Positions 1-10,382 are shown, numbered from the stretch's first letter. The stretch is DNA of 64,000 bases from Corynebacterium sp. (GCF_022712195.1 NZ_JALAGY010000085.1:42224-106223), one strand, 5' to 3'. The notes: generated by a model not told the origin, from the letters alone. Translations and numbers: made by a program.

Positions 1-336
1 GGCGAGCAGGAGCGGGAAGGCGAGGTCCTGCCCAAGGACGCTCGTCGACAAGTCTCTTTCCTTGATTCCGTGAGCCATCCGCGGAACTATCCGGTAACTG
101 TCGAACGCCTGCCGGTTGTTGTCGTGGGTCCGGCCTTCCCCGGCGCTGCCGTGGACGTAGGCCCACGCCTTCCGCGACATCGCCCGGCGTGCCGCACGCT
201 CCAGCCCGGCGGCGTCAGTGGGCACCCGTGGCCGGAGTCCGGCGACACCGGCCCGGTAGACGGTGTCCTGCCGGGCGCGTCCGGGGCCGGGTGCGTGGGT
301 GGTGGAGCTGTTCGTGGCGTCGGTGTCGGTGTCCAT
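1..336 (-). CDS. FMN-dependent 2-hydroxy-acid oxidase, lactate 2-monooxygenase-like (N-terminal part only)
   Basis: The first 112 residues of a gene whose 3' end lies beyond base 1; the frame is open to the edge. The motif AWAYVHGSAG (residues 57-66), then N73/N74 and F78, then RIVPRMAHGIKERDLST (82-98), is the N-terminal signature of the FMN-binding TIM-barrel family (lactate 2-monooxygenase, L-lactate dehydrogenase LldD, glycolate oxidase). The roughly 40-residue lead-in before it resembles lactate 2-monooxygenase more than LldD. Such enzymes oxidise an L-2-hydroxy acid through FMN in the cytosol or at the membrane. The catalytic His/Arg lie outside the window, so substrate and dehydrogenase versus oxygenase activity cannot be settled. 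Start chosen at the ATG directly behind a leaderless-type promoter. Confidence 0.72.
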   Translation of the reverse strand, partial: MDTDTDATNSSTTHAPGPGRARQDTVYRAGVAGLRPRVPTDAAGLERAARRAMSRKAWAYVHGSAGEGRTHDNNRQAFDSYRIVPRMAHGIKERDLSTSVLGQDLAFPLLLA

Positions 337-348
337 GCCGAGATGGTA
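337..348 (-). promoter_or_regulatory. Leaderless promoter of the FMN-dependent oxidase gene
   Basis: The -10 hexamer TACCAT on the minus strand (348-343) ends six bases before the ATG at 336. There is no Shine-Dalgarno sequence, so transcription would start at or next to the start codon. Confidence 0.45.
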
Positions 349-452
349 TCTCCGCCGAAAGAAGCGTCAGGTGGATTCGGCTGAATCAGCGCAATCCCGG
401 GTCAGAGACGGCAACCCCGGAGGACGGTCGGACCGGCCTGCCGGGTTGCTCT

Positions 453-500
453 CCCCGGTTCGGTCCGGGGCTGGTCCGGGGCTGGTCCGGGGCCGGTCCG
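453..500. repeat. GC-rich 11-bp direct repeats and hairpin after the ABC-F gene
   Basis: Three near-identical copies of tggtccggggc-type units lie between about 461 and 500. Next to them CCCCGG (453-458) can pair with CCGGGG (465-470) over a six-base loop. The position just past the ABC-F stop codon suggests a weak transcription terminator, though there is no T-run. Confidence 0.4.
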
Positions 501-501
501 G

Positions 502-2130
502 TCAGGCGAGCTCGACGATCTCCATGTAGGCGTCCGACCAGAGGTCCTCGTCACCGTCAGGCAGGACGATGACACGTTCGGGCTCCAGCGCCCGGACAGC
601 GCCCGGGTCGTGGGTGACCAGGATGACCGCGCCGGTGTAGGTGCGCAGTGCGTTGAGCACCTGCTCACGGGACTGCGGGTCCAGGTTGTTCGTCGGCTCG
701 TCGAGCAACAGGACGTTCGCACGCGAGCTCACCAGCGTGGCCAGAGCCAGACGCGTCTTCTCACCGCCGGACAGCGTTCCGGCAGGCTGGTTGAGCTGCT
801 CGCCGGAGAACATGAAGGCACCGAGGAGACCGCGGAGGTCCTGCTCCCCCGCTTCCGGACACGCCTGGATCGCGTTCTCCCAGACGGTGGCGTCAGGGTC
901 GATCGTGTCGTGCTCCTGTGCGAAGTAGCCGACCTTGAGGCCGTATCCGCTGACGATGCCGCCTTCGCCGTCGGTACGCTCCACCCCGGCGAGGAGTTTG
1001 AGCAGCGTCGTCTTTCCGGCACCGTTGAAGCCCAGGACCACCACCCGGGAACCCCGGTCCACGGCCAGGTCCACCCCGGCGAATACCTCGAGGGAGCCGT
1101 ACATCTTGGTCAGGCCCTTTGCGTTCATCGGGGTCTTGCCGCACGGGGCGGGTTCAGGGAAGGAGATGCTGGCGTACTTGTCGTCCTGACGGACCTCGTC
1201 GAGGTCGTCGATCATGCGGTCTGCACGCGCGAGCATCTGCTTGGCCGCCGCGGCCTTGGTGGCCTTCGCCCCGAGCTTCGCGGCCTGCTGGCGCAGTGCC
1301 CCGGCCTTCTTCTCCGCATTGGCCTTCTCGCGTCGGCGACGGGCCTCGTCAGTGGCGCGGGCGTCGAGGTACTTCTTCCACGTCATGTTGTAGACGTCGG
1401 CCTCGCCGCGCACGGCGTCGAGGAACCACACCTTGTTGACGACGGCCTCGAGGAGCTCGACGTCGTGGGAGATCATGACCAGTCCACCCTCATGCCGCTG
1501 CAGGAAGTCCCGCAGCCAGGTGATCGAGTCCGCGTCGAGGTGGTTGGTGGGCTCGTCGAGGAGCAGGGTCGTCGCCGAACGGCCGGACCCCGAGGTGGCG
1601 GCGAAGAGGATCTGCGCGAGTTCCACCCGTCGGCGCTGGCCGCCTGAGAGGGTTCTGAGCTGCTGGTCGAGAACCCGCTGCGGGAGTCCGAGCCCGTCAC
1701 AGATCCGGGCCGCCTCGGAGTCGGCCTCGTAACCCCCGAGGGCGGCGTAACGCTCCTCCAACCGGCTGTACTTGATGATCGCGGCGTCGCGCTGGGAGTC
1801 CGTGCCGGTCTCCATGAGCTCCTGCTGGCGGTCCATGGACGAGCGGAGCTGATCCAGGCCGCGGGCGGACAGGACGCGGTCACGGGCCGTCTGCTCGATG
1901 TCGCCCTCCTTGGAGTCCTGCGGGAGGTAGCCGATCTCGCCGGAGCGCGTCACGGTACCGCCGTAGGGCTCTCCCTCGCCGGCGAGGATGCGCATGGAGG
2001 TGGTCTTGCCGGCGCCGTTGCGGCCGACGAGACCGATGCGGTCGCCCGGTTGGACACGGAGCTGCTGACCGGGCGCGTTGAGGAGGGTGCGAGCCCCCAC
2101 CCGCACCTCGAGGTCCTGAGTAACAATCAC
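502..2130 (-). CDS. ABC-F family ATPase (ribosome-associated type)
   Basis: A cytosolic protein of 542 residues with two ATP-binding cassettes and no membrane segments, the layout of ABC-F proteins that act on the ribosome. Cassette 1 has Walker A GRNGAGKTT, signature LSGGQRRR and Walker B LLLDEPTNHLD. Cassette 2 has FNGAGKTT, LSGGEKTR and LLLDEPTNNLD. The linker between them is Lys/Ala/Arg-rich, as expected for the P-site tRNA interaction motif. A longer frame opens at 2148, but its first six codons (MIRWTV) look non-native. I chose the GTG at 2130 (VIVTQDLEVRVG) because that start fits the family and sits behind a -10 hexamer. Whether it is a translation factor or an antibiotic-resistance ABC-F cannot be told from sequence. 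Confidence 0.9.
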   Translation of the reverse strand: MIVTQDLEVRVGARTLLNAPGQQLRVQPGDRIGLVGRNGAGKTTSMRILAGEGEPYGGTVTRSGEIGYLPQDSKEGDIEQTARDRVLSARGLDQLRSSMDRQQELMETGTDSQRDAAIIKYSRLEERYAALGGYEADSEAARICDGLGLPQRVLDQQLRTLSGGQRRRVELAQILFAATSGSGRSATTLLLDEPTNHLDADSITWLRDFLQRHEGGLVMISHDVELLEAVVNKVWFLDAVRGEADVYNMTWKKYLDARATDEARRRREKANAEKKAGALRQQAAKLGAKATKAAAAKQMLARADRMIDDLDEVRQDDKYASISFPEPAPCGKTPMNAKGLTKMYGSLEVFAGVDLAVDRGSRVVVLGFNGAGKTTLLKLLAGVERTDGEGGIVSGYGLKVGYFAQEHDTIDPDATVWENAIQACPEAGEQDLRGLLGAFMFSGEQLNQPAGTLSGGEKTRLALATLVSSRANVLLLDEPTNNLDPQSREQVLNALRTYTGAVILVTHDPGAVRALEPERVIVLPDGDEDLWSDAYMEIVELA

Positions 2131-2144
2131 AACGGTCCATCGTA
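2131..2144 (-). promoter_or_regulatory. Leaderless promoter of the ABC-F gene
   Basis: TACGAT on the minus strand (2144-2139) is followed after eight bases by the GTG at 2130; no ribosome binding site is visible. Confidence 0.45.
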
Positions 2145-2589
2145 TCACCGACGTCCCGCAGTCGTGGAGGTGGGCGCCGCGCTCTCCTTCTCCCCCCTAG
2201 GGAGAGAGCCACGTCGTGCCTCCGGTCGAGCCACGAGGGCGACCCACCCACCACTTCCGCCGAGTTCCGGAACAACGGGGCCCCCGAGTTTCCGGACATC
2301 TGGTCCTACCGGCCGGGGCCCGCTGGACAGATATCAATGTAGTCCCTGACCATGGGTTGGTGCTGTGAATCGTGTATGTTGTTCACTCTCCGCATTAACT
2401 ACGGGGGGTAGAGTGTCAGGGCGAAACCGGGAGGTCGTGCCGTCGTTCTCGGCCGTCGCCCCTCCTGAACTGCTTTTTTGCCGTTCCCGAGTAATATGAC
2501 GGCACGTCCGCCGTTCGGGGGTGGTGTCCCGTGCGTTACCACAGCCCTCCGGTCTCAGTTCACCGATCGACCACAGGAGTCCCGTAGAC
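2145..2589. other. Divergent intergenic region between the ABC-F gene and the lycopene cyclase
   Basis: No coding region with plausible start and codon use is seen in these 445 bases. The interval holds the two outward promoters. It also has an imperfect hairpin built on ctctcc/ggagag near 2181-2207, an inverted repeat GTGAA-N12-TTCAC (2365-2386) of unknown meaning, and CACTCT/AGAGTG flanking 2384-2414. A regulator of the cyclase could bind here, but no known operator consensus is recognised. Confidence 0.5.
2492..2497 (+). promoter_or_regulatory. Possible -10 element of the lycopene cyclase gene
   Basis: TAATAT (2492-2497) is the best -10 hexamer ahead of the gene. It predicts a start near 2504 and a leader of about 85 bases ending in an AGGAG ribosome binding site at 2575-2579. 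The -35 is not clear. Confidence 0.4.
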
Positions 2590-3732
2590 ATGCACATCGC
2601 CGTCATCGGACTGGGCCCGGCCGGTGCGCTGCTCGCCCACCGCGCAGCACGGAACGGGTGGACGGTCGACGCGTACGACCCACGGTGCACCGCCACGCCC
2701 GCCGGTGATCTCCAGCTTCCGCGCTGGACGAGCACATACGGTGTATTCCCCGGCAGTCTCCCCGGATGGGTACGGGAGGTGGTCGCCTTCTCCTCGGTTA
2801 CCCCCGACCTCGAGGTGTACACGCCCCGTCGCCGGTCGCTGGGTGGCCGCGACTACGCGATCATCGACCGCGACGAGACCCGACGCCGACTCTCCACGGC
2901 GGGTGACGGCCTGCGTCTGCACCGACGGAAGGTGGACGCCCTCGACCCGGTGGCCCTGGGGGTGGACGTTGTGGTGGACTGCCGTGGCGTCGTCGACCGG
3001 GCCGGTGACCTCCGGCAGGTCGCCTACGGTGTGGTGGTGCCGTCCACCGGCGAACCGCCGGAGCCCGCGGTGTTCATGGACTGGCGTCCCGCGGCGGGGG
3101 CCGGTGCTCCCCCGAGTTTCCTCTACGTCCAGCATGTCGACGGCGGGACCCTGTACGAGGAGACCGTCCTGGTGACACGGCGGCGCACCAGGGTGATGCT
3201 GGAGGTGCTTGAACGGCGACTGAGCGCCCGCCTGCCGCAGTTCACCGGGTACACGACCACCGAGACCGTCCACTTCCCGGTCGCCCGACGTGTCCGCGGC
3301 TGGTACACCGGGGTACGCGACGGGGTGGCGGTGTTCGGAGCGGCCGGCGGGATGACCCACCCGGCGACCGGGTACTCCGTCGCCGAGTCCGCGTCCACGG
3401 TGGACCGGATGCTCAGCATGCTGGACAAGGGAGCTCTCCCCCGCCGTGAACGCCTCTCCGCGTCGCTGGCCTACCGGCTCCGGCTGCTCGGCGCTGAACT
3501 CGTCGCCGTGGCGGACGGTGCGACCCTGCAGCGGTTCTTCGACGCCTTCTTCGAGCTTCCCGCGCACCGGCAGATGTCCTACCTGACCGGCCAGCACGGT
3601 GGCGGTGTGGCGCTGACGATGCTGGCCCTCGCGAGGTACCCGCGTCGGGTCCTGCCTTTCCTGCGACCTCTGCCCCGTGTGTTGTGGGCCATGGCCGTCG
3701 GCGGCCGGTGTGCCCGACGCCCCGGCACCTGA
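2590..3732 (+). CDS. Lycopene cyclase, monomeric flavoprotein (CrtL/CrtY) type
   Basis: A 380-residue soluble flavoprotein. It opens with a dinucleotide-binding motif VIGLGPAG (5-12). It later carries FGAAGGMTHPATGYS, the hallmark of lycopene beta/epsilon cyclases, and a C-terminal FFDAFFELP-like segment shared by the family. It would cyclise the ends of linear carotenoids such as lycopene at the membrane surface, using FAD/NADPH in a non-redox way. Start at the ATG with AGGAG 10 bases upstream; an upstream in-frame GTG at 2521 has no support. It stands alone: no phytoene synthase or desaturase gene is nearby. Corynebacteria are better known for the small heterodimeric membrane cyclases of decaprenoxanthin synthesis, so a CrtL-type enzyme here is notable. 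The exact product (beta or epsilon rings, mono- or bicyclic) is unknown. Confidence 0.82.
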   Translation: MHIAVIGLGPAGALLAHRAARNGWTVDAYDPRCTATPAGDLQLPRWTSTYGVFPGSLPGWVREVVAFSSVTPDLEVYTPRRRSLGGRDYAIIDRDETRRRLSTAGDGLRLHRRKVDALDPVALGVDVVVDCRGVVDRAGDLRQVAYGVVVPSTGEPPEPAVFMDWRPAAGAGAPPSFLYVQHVDGGTLYEETVLVTRRRTRVMLEVLERRLSARLPQFTGYTTTETVHFPVARRVRGWYTGVRDGVAVFGAAGGMTHPATGYSVAESASTVDRMLSMLDKGALPRRERLSASLAYRLRLLGAELVAVADGATLQRFFDAFFELPAHRQMSYLTGQHGGGVALTMLALARYPRRVLPFLRPLPRVLWAMAVGGRCARRPGT

Positions 3733-3741
3733 CGCGAAAGA

Positions 3742-3791
3742 CCACCACCCGGGGTACGCGTACTGGGTAGTAGGCGTACCCCGGGTGGTGG
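3742..3791. terminator. Bidirectional terminator between the lycopene cyclase and sufT
   Basis: A perfect 18-bp inverted repeat (3742-3759 with 3774-3791) over a 14-base loop lies between two converging genes, 9 bases after one stop and about 30 after the other. It lacks a T-run, as is common in high-GC actinobacteria. Confidence 0.8.
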
Positions 3792-3822
3792 ACATTGCCC
3801 GGGTGGACTCAGCGGTGCGGTG

Positions 3823-4260
3823 TCACACGCTGAAACCGAGGTAGCGCAACTGTTCGCGACCGTCGGCGTTGATCATGTGCGGACCCCACGGCGGGGACCA
3901 CACCCAGTTGATCCTCAGGGCGGAGATCTGCTCGATGCCGTCGACCACGGCGGTGGTCGCCTGGTCCTCCAGCATGTCGGTCAAGGGGCAGGCCGGCGAC
4001 GTCAACGTCATGTTGATGACCGCCTCGGTGCCCTTGTCGGTGTGCTCCACCCACACCTGGTAGACCAGGCCGAGGTCCACGACGTTGATCCCCAGTTCGG
4101 GGTCGATCACGTCGAGCATCGCCTCCTCGATCTGGTCGGAGAGCATCACGTCCTCCGGGGGGATGTCCTTCGGGGGCTCAGGCACCGCGTCCAGCGGATT
4201 CGGGTCCATCTGCGGGGACGTCGGCTCGGCGGCCGTGTCGGTGGTGGTGTCGTCACTCAT
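3823..4260 (-). CDS. sufT: Fe-S cluster assembly factor, DUF59/MIP18 family
   Basis: A 145-residue cytosolic protein. The first ~40 residues are acidic and Pro-rich and probably disordered. The MIP18/DUF59 domain follows, with the conserved pattern DPELGINVVDLGLVY and then TSPACPLTDML carrying the family cysteine. SufT proteins help mature Fe-S enzymes after cluster assembly on SufBCD. It is the last gene of the suf operon, 9 bases after sufU. Paralogues of the domain such as PaaD serve ring-hydroxylating complexes, but the suf context settles the role. Confidence 0.9.
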   Translation of the reverse strand: MSDDTTTDTAAEPTSPQMDPNPLDAVPEPPKDIPPEDVMLSDQIEEAMLDVIDPELGINVVDLGLVYQVWVEHTDKGTEAVINMTLTSPACPLTDMLEDQATTAVVDGIEQISALRINWVWSPPWGPHMINADGREQLRYLGFSV

Positions 4261-4269
4261 GGTGGGTCC

Positions 4270-5996
<1,727 letters not shown>

Positions 5997-6761
5997 TCAG
6001 GCCTTTGCGGTGAATCGCTCGTAGCCGTGCTCCTCGAGTTCCTTGGCGAGCTCGGGGCCGCCGGACTCGACGACACGTCCCTTGGCGAAGACGTGGACGA
6101 AGTCGGGTGTCACGTAGTTCAGGATGCGCTGGTAGTGGGTGATCATGATCAGTCCACCGTCCTCACGCTCCTTGTAGCGGTTGATGCCCTCGGAGACGGT
6201 GCGCAGCGCGTCGACGTCGAGACCGGAGTCCGTCTCGTCGAGGATGGCGAACTTCGGCTTCAGCAGGGAGAGCTGCAGGATCTCGTGGCGCTTCTTCTCA
6301 CCGCCGGAGAAGCCCTCGTTCACGGAACGCTCCGAGAACGCCGGGTCGATCTCCAGCTCGTCCATCGCGGTCCGGGCCTCCTTCACCCACTGACGCAGCT
6401 TCGGAGCCTCGCCGCGCACGGCGGTGGCGGCGGACCGCAGGAAGTTGGCCATGGAGACACCGGGGACCTCGACCGGGTACTGCATCGCGAGGAAGAGTCC
6501 GGCGCGGGCGCGTTCCGAGACGTCCATGTCGAGCAGGTTCTCGCCGTCGAGGAGCACCTCGCCCTCGGTGATCTCGTACCGGGGGTGCCCGGCGATGGCG
6601 TAGGAGAGGGTGGACTTGCCGGAGCCGTTCGGGCCCATGATGGCGTGGGTCTCACCGGAATTCACGGTGAGGTTGACGCCGTGGAGGATCGGCTTGGGAT
6701 CCTCGTTCTCGTCCTGGGGGACCACCTGTGCGTGGAGGTTCTTGATCTCGAGAGTGCTCAT
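5997..6761 (-). CDS. sufC: SufC, ATPase of the SufBCD Fe-S scaffold
   Basis: 254 residues, a single ABC-type cassette. It has Walker A GPNGSGKST, a signature variant FSGGEKKRHEI and Walker B FAILDETDSGLDVDAL. FSGGEKKR and DETDSGLD are characteristic of SufC rather than of transporter ATPases. It binds SufB and SufD, and ATP hydrolysis opens the scaffold for cluster assembly. It is separated from sufD by 36 bases and has an AAGGA ribosome binding site. Confidence 0.96.
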   Translation of the reverse strand: MSTLEIKNLHAQVVPQDENEDPKPILHGVNLTVNSGETHAIMGPNGSGKSTLSYAIAGHPRYEITEGEVLLDGENLLDMDVSERARAGLFLAMQYPVEVPGVSMANFLRSAATAVRGEAPKLRQWVKEARTAMDELEIDPAFSERSVNEGFSGGEKKRHEILQLSLLKPKFAILDETDSGLDVDALRTVSEGINRYKEREDGGLIMITHYQRILNYVTPDFVHVFAKGRVVESGGPELAKELEEHGYERFTAKA

Positions 6762-6797
6762 GATGTGTGTGTAGTTCCTTACCGGGGTGTGGGTGGA

Positions 6798-8003
6798 TCA
6801 GAGGACGGTGTTGGCGAGTTCCTGCTCGACGACGTCCTCGAGGTTCTCGCGGATGCCCTCGACCGGGACACGGCGGATGACGTCGGTGAAGAAGCCGCGG
6901 ATGATCAGGCGGCGCGCCTCCTCGTCGGGGATGCCGCGGGACTTCAGGTAGAACATGTGCTCGTCGTCGAAGCGTCCGACGGTGGCTGCGTGGCCGGCAC
7001 CGACGATCTCACCGGTCTGGATCTCCAGGTTCGGCACGGCATCGGCACGTGCGCCCTCGGTGAGCACGAGGTTCTTGTTCGTTTCGTAGGTGTCCGTGCC
7101 GGTGGCCTCGGGACGGATCAGCACGTCGCCGATCCACACCGTGCGGGCCTCGGTACCGTGCCGCCCGGTCTCGCCCTGGAGGGCGGACTTGTAGAGAACG
7201 TTGGAGCGGCAGTTGGGCACGCTGTGGTCGACCAGCAGACGCTGCTCGAAGTACTGGCCGGCGTCGGCGAAGGACACGCCCAACAGTTCGGCGTCGCCGC
7301 CGGGGGCGGTGAACCGCACGTGCGGGACCGACCGCACGACGTCCCCGCCGAAGGTGGCGACGGTGTGGCGGACCGTGGCGTCACGGCCGACGAGGATGTG
7401 CGAGTTCGACAGGTGCACCGCGGTGCGTCCCCAGTCCTCCCACACGACGGTGGTCAGGCGGGCGCCGTCACCGACGACGAACTCCAGGTTGTCGGAGTGC
7501 ACGCCCTCGCCCTGGTAGCGCAGCACGACGATGGCCTCGGCGTGCGGCTCGAGCTCGATGACGGTGGTGCCGTAGGCGGTCACGTCGTCGCCGGACCCGG
7601 TGACCGTCACAGTGACCGGAGCCTCGAGGACGGTGTCCTTCGCCACGAGTACGTGGTCGGCCACGGTGCTGTTGACCCAGGCCTCCGCCGCGGGCCGGTC
7701 GACGGGCAGCCCGGCCCGGCCGGTGCGCTCGTCGTCCATGTCCAGCTCGGAGTAGCTCACCCCTGCCTGGTCGCCGGTGTCGACGGTGACCTGTGGCCGT
7801 GCCGCCGGAGCGGCCTTGCCGGACGCGGCGTCCTCCAGTCCGCGCAGACGGCGCAGCGGGGTGAAGCGCCAGTCCTCGTCCTTGCCGTGCGGGACCGGGA
7901 AGGCCGCCGGGTCGGTGGACTGGAAGCGGTCACCCTTGGTGGGCATGCTGTTGGCGGGTGTGGTCTCCGCAACCTGGTCCGGGGTAGTAACGGGAGTGGT
8001 CAT
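6798..8003 (-). CDS. sufD: SufD, scaffold subunit of the SufBCD complex
   Basis: 401 residues, a paralogue of SufB with the same C-terminal beta-helix fold. The C-terminal region carries the family segments GRHGTEARTVWIGDVLIRPEA-like, then VGRFDDEHMFYLKSRGIPDEEARR, which mirrors the matching part of SufB. The first ~30 residues are low in complexity. SufD pairs with SufB and is needed for iron acquisition by the scaffold. It starts three bases after the sufB stop. Confidence 0.95.
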   Translation of the reverse strand: MTTPVTTPDQVAETTPANSMPTKGDRFQSTDPAAFPVPHGKDEDWRFTPLRRLRGLEDAASGKAAPAARPQVTVDTGDQAGVSYSELDMDDERTGRAGLPVDRPAAEAWVNSTVADHVLVAKDTVLEAPVTVTVTGSGDDVTAYGTTVIELEPHAEAIVVLRYQGEGVHSDNLEFVVGDGARLTTVVWEDWGRTAVHLSNSHILVGRDATVRHTVATFGGDVVRSVPHVRFTAPGGDAELLGVSFADAGQYFEQRLLVDHSVPNCRSNVLYKSALQGETGRHGTEARTVWIGDVLIRPEATGTDTYETNKNLVLTEGARADAVPNLEIQTGEIVGAGHAATVGRFDDEHMFYLKSRGIPDEEARRLIIRGFFTDVIRRVPVEGIRENLEDVVEQELANTVL

Positions 8004-8006
8004 CGG

Positions 8007-9488
8007 TTAACCCACCGATCCTTCCATCTGCAGTTCGATCAGTCGGTTGAGCTCCAGTGCGTACTCCATCGGGAGCTCCTTGGCGATGGGCTCGACGAAT
8101 CCGCGGACGATCATCGCCATCGCCTCGTCCTCCTCGAGCCCGCGGCTCATGAGGTAGAACAGCTGGTCCTCGGACACCTGCGAGACCGTGGCCTCGTGGC
8201 CGAGGGTGACGTGGTCGTTGCGGATGTCGTTGTAGGGGTACGTGTCCGACCGTGAGATCGAGTCGACCAGCAGGGCGTCGCACTCCACGTTCGCCTTGGA
8301 GTGGTGGGCCTCCTTGTTGATCTGCACCAGGCCGCGGTAGGCGGCGCGCCCGCCGGAGCGGGCCACCGACTTGGACACGATGTTGCTGGAGGTGTACGGC
8401 GCCATGTGCACCATCTTCGCCCCGGTGTCCTGCACCTGGTTCTCGCCGGCGAAGGCCACGGAGAGGACCTCACCCTTGGCGTGCGGACCGGTCATCCACA
8501 CCGCCGGGTACTTCATGGTCACCTTGGAGCCGATGTTGCCGTCGACCCACTCCATGGTGGCGCCCTCTTCGGCCCGGGTGCGCTTGGTGACCAGGTTGTA
8601 GACGTTGTTCGACCAGTTCTGGATGGTCGTGTAGCGGCAGCGGCCGCCCTTCTTGACCACGATCTCCACGACGGCGGAGTGCAGGGAGTCCGACTTGTAG
8701 ATCGGCGCGGTGCACCCCTCCACGTAGTGGACGTAGGCGTCCTCGTCCACGATGATCAGCGTGCGCTCGAACTGGCCCATGTTCTCGGTGTTGATCCGGA
8801 AGTAGGCCTGCAGTGGGATGTCCACGTGCACACCCTTGGGCACGTAGATGAACGAGCCGCCGGACCACACGGCGGTGTTCAGGGCGGAGAACTTGTTGTC
8901 GCCGGCGGGGATCACCGTGCCGAAGTGCTCCTTGAACAGCTCCGGGTACTCCTTGAGTGCGGTGTCGGTGTCCAGGAAGATCACGCCCTGGCTCTCCAGG
9001 TCCTCACGGATCTGGTGGTACACGACCTCGGACTCGTACTGGGCGGCGACGCCGGCGACCAGACGCTGCTTCTCCGCCTCGGGGATGCCGAGTTTGTCGT
9101 AGGTCTGCTTGATGTCCTCGGGCAGGTCCTCCCACGACTGGGCCTGCTTCTCCGTGGACCGCACGAAGTACTTGATGTTGTCGAAGTCGATGCCCTCGAG
9201 GTCGGCGCCCCAGGTGGGCATCGGCTTGCGGTCGAAGGTCTTCAGGGCCTTCAGACGGCGCTCGAGCATCCACTCGGGCTCGTTCTTCTTGGCGGAGATG
9301 TCGCGGACGACGGCCTCCGACAGGCCACGCTCGGCGGCGGCACCGGCGGCGTCGGAGTCGTGCCAGCCGTAGCCGTAGGCGCCGATGGAGTCGATGATCT
9401 CGTCATCGGTCTGCGGCTTCGTCGGCTTCGTCGTCGCCTCGGCCGGCGTCTGTGCCTTGTTGTCGGGTAATTGTGCGGCTTGAGTCAT
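8007..9488 (-). CDS. sufB: SufB, core scaffold subunit for Fe-S cluster assembly
   Basis: 493 residues, the usual length of an uninterrupted actinobacterial SufB; no intein is present, unlike the mycobacterial homologue. Conserved motifs include [17 protein letters not shown], the VEGCTAPIY segment with a conserved cysteine, and [19 protein letters not shown], which has the putative cluster-ligand cysteine. A Thr/Lys-rich N-terminal tail of about 30 residues precedes the domain. SufB receives sulfide and builds the nascent cluster. It starts one base after the sufR stop, so regulator and scaffold are translationally linked. Confidence 0.97.
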   Translation of the reverse strand: MTQAAQLPDNKAQTPAEATTKPTKPQTDDEIIDSIGAYGYGWHDSDAAGAAAERGLSEAVVRDISAKKNEPEWMLERRLKALKTFDRKPMPTWGADLEGIDFDNIKYFVRSTEKQAQSWEDLPEDIKQTYDKLGIPEAEKQRLVAGVAAQYESEVVYHQIREDLESQGVIFLDTDTALKEYPELFKEHFGTVIPAGDNKFSALNTAVWSGGSFIYVPKGVHVDIPLQAYFRINTENMGQFERTLIIVDEDAYVHYVEGCTAPIYKSDSLHSAVVEIVVKKGGRCRYTTIQNWSNNVYNLVTKRTRAEEGATMEWVDGNIGSKVTMKYPAVWMTGPHAKGEVLSVAFAGENQVQDTGAKMVHMAPYTSSNIVSKSVARSGGRAAYRGLVQINKEAHHSKANVECDALLVDSISRSDTYPYNDIRNDHVTLGHEATVSQVSEDQLFYLMSRGLEEDEAMAMIVRGFVEPIAKELPMEYALELNRLIELQMEGSVG

Positions 9489-9489
9489 G

Positions 9490-10149
9490 TCAGCTCTCCT
9501 TCGTGGATGAAGGGTGGATTGTGGTCAGCGGGATGTGTGTCGTGCAGATACCGTTGCCGTCGGCGATGGTCGCCAGGGGTTGGGTGTGGTGGCCGAGGAG
9601 TTCGGTGACCACCCGGTGCTCCGCCGCGCAGAGTTCGGGGAACTCGTGGGCGACGTCCTGGATCGGACAGTGGTGACGGCAGATCTGGACGCCGGTCGCC
9701 GCCTCGTCGACCGTGGCCGCGTAGCCACGCTCGGTCAGCGCCTCGGCGATCCGCCCCGCCCGGTCCACGACGTCCTCCGGGACGGAGTCGTCGACGGACC
9801 TGAACAGGTCCTGCATACGCTGGTCGGCGAACTCGGCGACCGCGTCGTCACCACCGGTCTCCCGGAGGGCCCGGAGGGCCAGGAGCGCGAGTGTGTCGTA
9901 ATCATGGCCGAAACGGCCCCGTCCGGCGTCGGTCAGCCGGTACAGTCTGGCGGGGCGGCCGCGGGTGCGGCCCCCGACGGACCGGGGTGCCTCGACCGTC
10001 TCGGCGAGTCCGTCGGAGACGATGTTGTCGAGGTGCCGGCGGACGCCGGCGGCACTCAGCCCGAGCGCCTCGCTGATGTCGGTGGCACTGACCGGTCCGT
10101 TCCGGAGGATCTGCGCCAGAACTTCACGGCGTGTGTCCCGTTCGCTCAT
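9490..10149 (-). CDS. sufR: SufR, Fe-S-sensing transcriptional regulator of the suf operon
   Basis: 219 residues starting at ATG behind a good GGAGGG ribosome binding site; a longer frame to 10221 has no signal. The N-terminal winged helix-turn-helix (residues 6-55, [19 protein letters not shown]) is followed by a [15 protein letters not shown] wing. Four C-terminal cysteines, C157-x3-C161-x12-C174 and C202, match the cluster-binding pattern of SufR. In cyanobacteria and mycobacteria SufR with a bound cluster represses suf. It is the first gene of the operon, so it is probably autoregulated through the inverted repeat at 10193-10234. Confidence 0.93.
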   Translation of the reverse strand: MSERDTRREVLAQILRNGPVSATDISEALGLSAAGVRRHLDNIVSDGLAETVEAPRSVGGRTRGRPARLYRLTDAGRGRFGHDYDTLALLALRALRETGGDDAVAEFADQRMQDLFRSVDDSVPEDVVDRAGRIAEALTERGYAATVDEAATGVQICRHHCPIQDVAHEFPELCAAEHRVVTELLGHHTQPLATIADGNGICTTHIPLTTIHPSSTKES

Positions 10150-10192
10150 GAGCTGTTCCCTCCTCGACGACAGTTGTGACAGCGGGTCATGA

Positions 10193-10234
10193 TTAGACAA
10201 CACGAGTGTCGCGTAAATCATTCCCGTTGTCTAA
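10193..10234 (-). promoter_or_regulatory. Putative SufR operator and suf operon promoter
   Basis: A perfect inverted repeat, TTAGACAAC (10193-10201) and GTTGTCTAA (10226-10234), is separated by 24 bases. Each arm contains the CAAC/GTTG core known from cyanobacterial SufR sites. On the minus strand a TGATTT (-35, 10220-10215) and TCTAAT (-10, 10197-10192) are 17 bases apart. The proximal arm covers the -10 and the distal arm lies just upstream of the -35. The leader to sufR would be about 35 bases. Arm and promoter positions are read directly; SufR binding is inferred. Confidence 0.6.
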
Positions 10235-10370
10235 TAAGGCCAGGCTGACCTGTTGTTTCGCAGCTCTACCGAATCCGACAATTTCGCAACACCGGGCGGT
10301 CCGCAGGGAGGGTCCGGAGGGGGCTGAGGTGTCGGTGGGGTGTCGTGCGCCCCGCCGCGCCGCCGGCCCG

Positions 10371-10382
10371 TAGAATGCCGGT
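10371..10382 (+). promoter_or_regulatory. Leaderless promoter of mptB
   Basis: TAGAAT (10371-10376) ends six bases before the GTG start at 10383; no ribosome binding site is present. Confidence 0.5.

Noticed and set aside
2521-2589. Earlier GTG start for the lycopene cyclase
   Set aside because: The FAD motif normally begins a few residues from the start, and the ATG at 2590 has the ribosome binding site.
10172-10188. GlxR (CRP-type) site TGTGA-N6-GTCAT before sufR
   Set aside because: Only one half-site is good and the centre does not match the TGTGA-N6-TCACA consensus.
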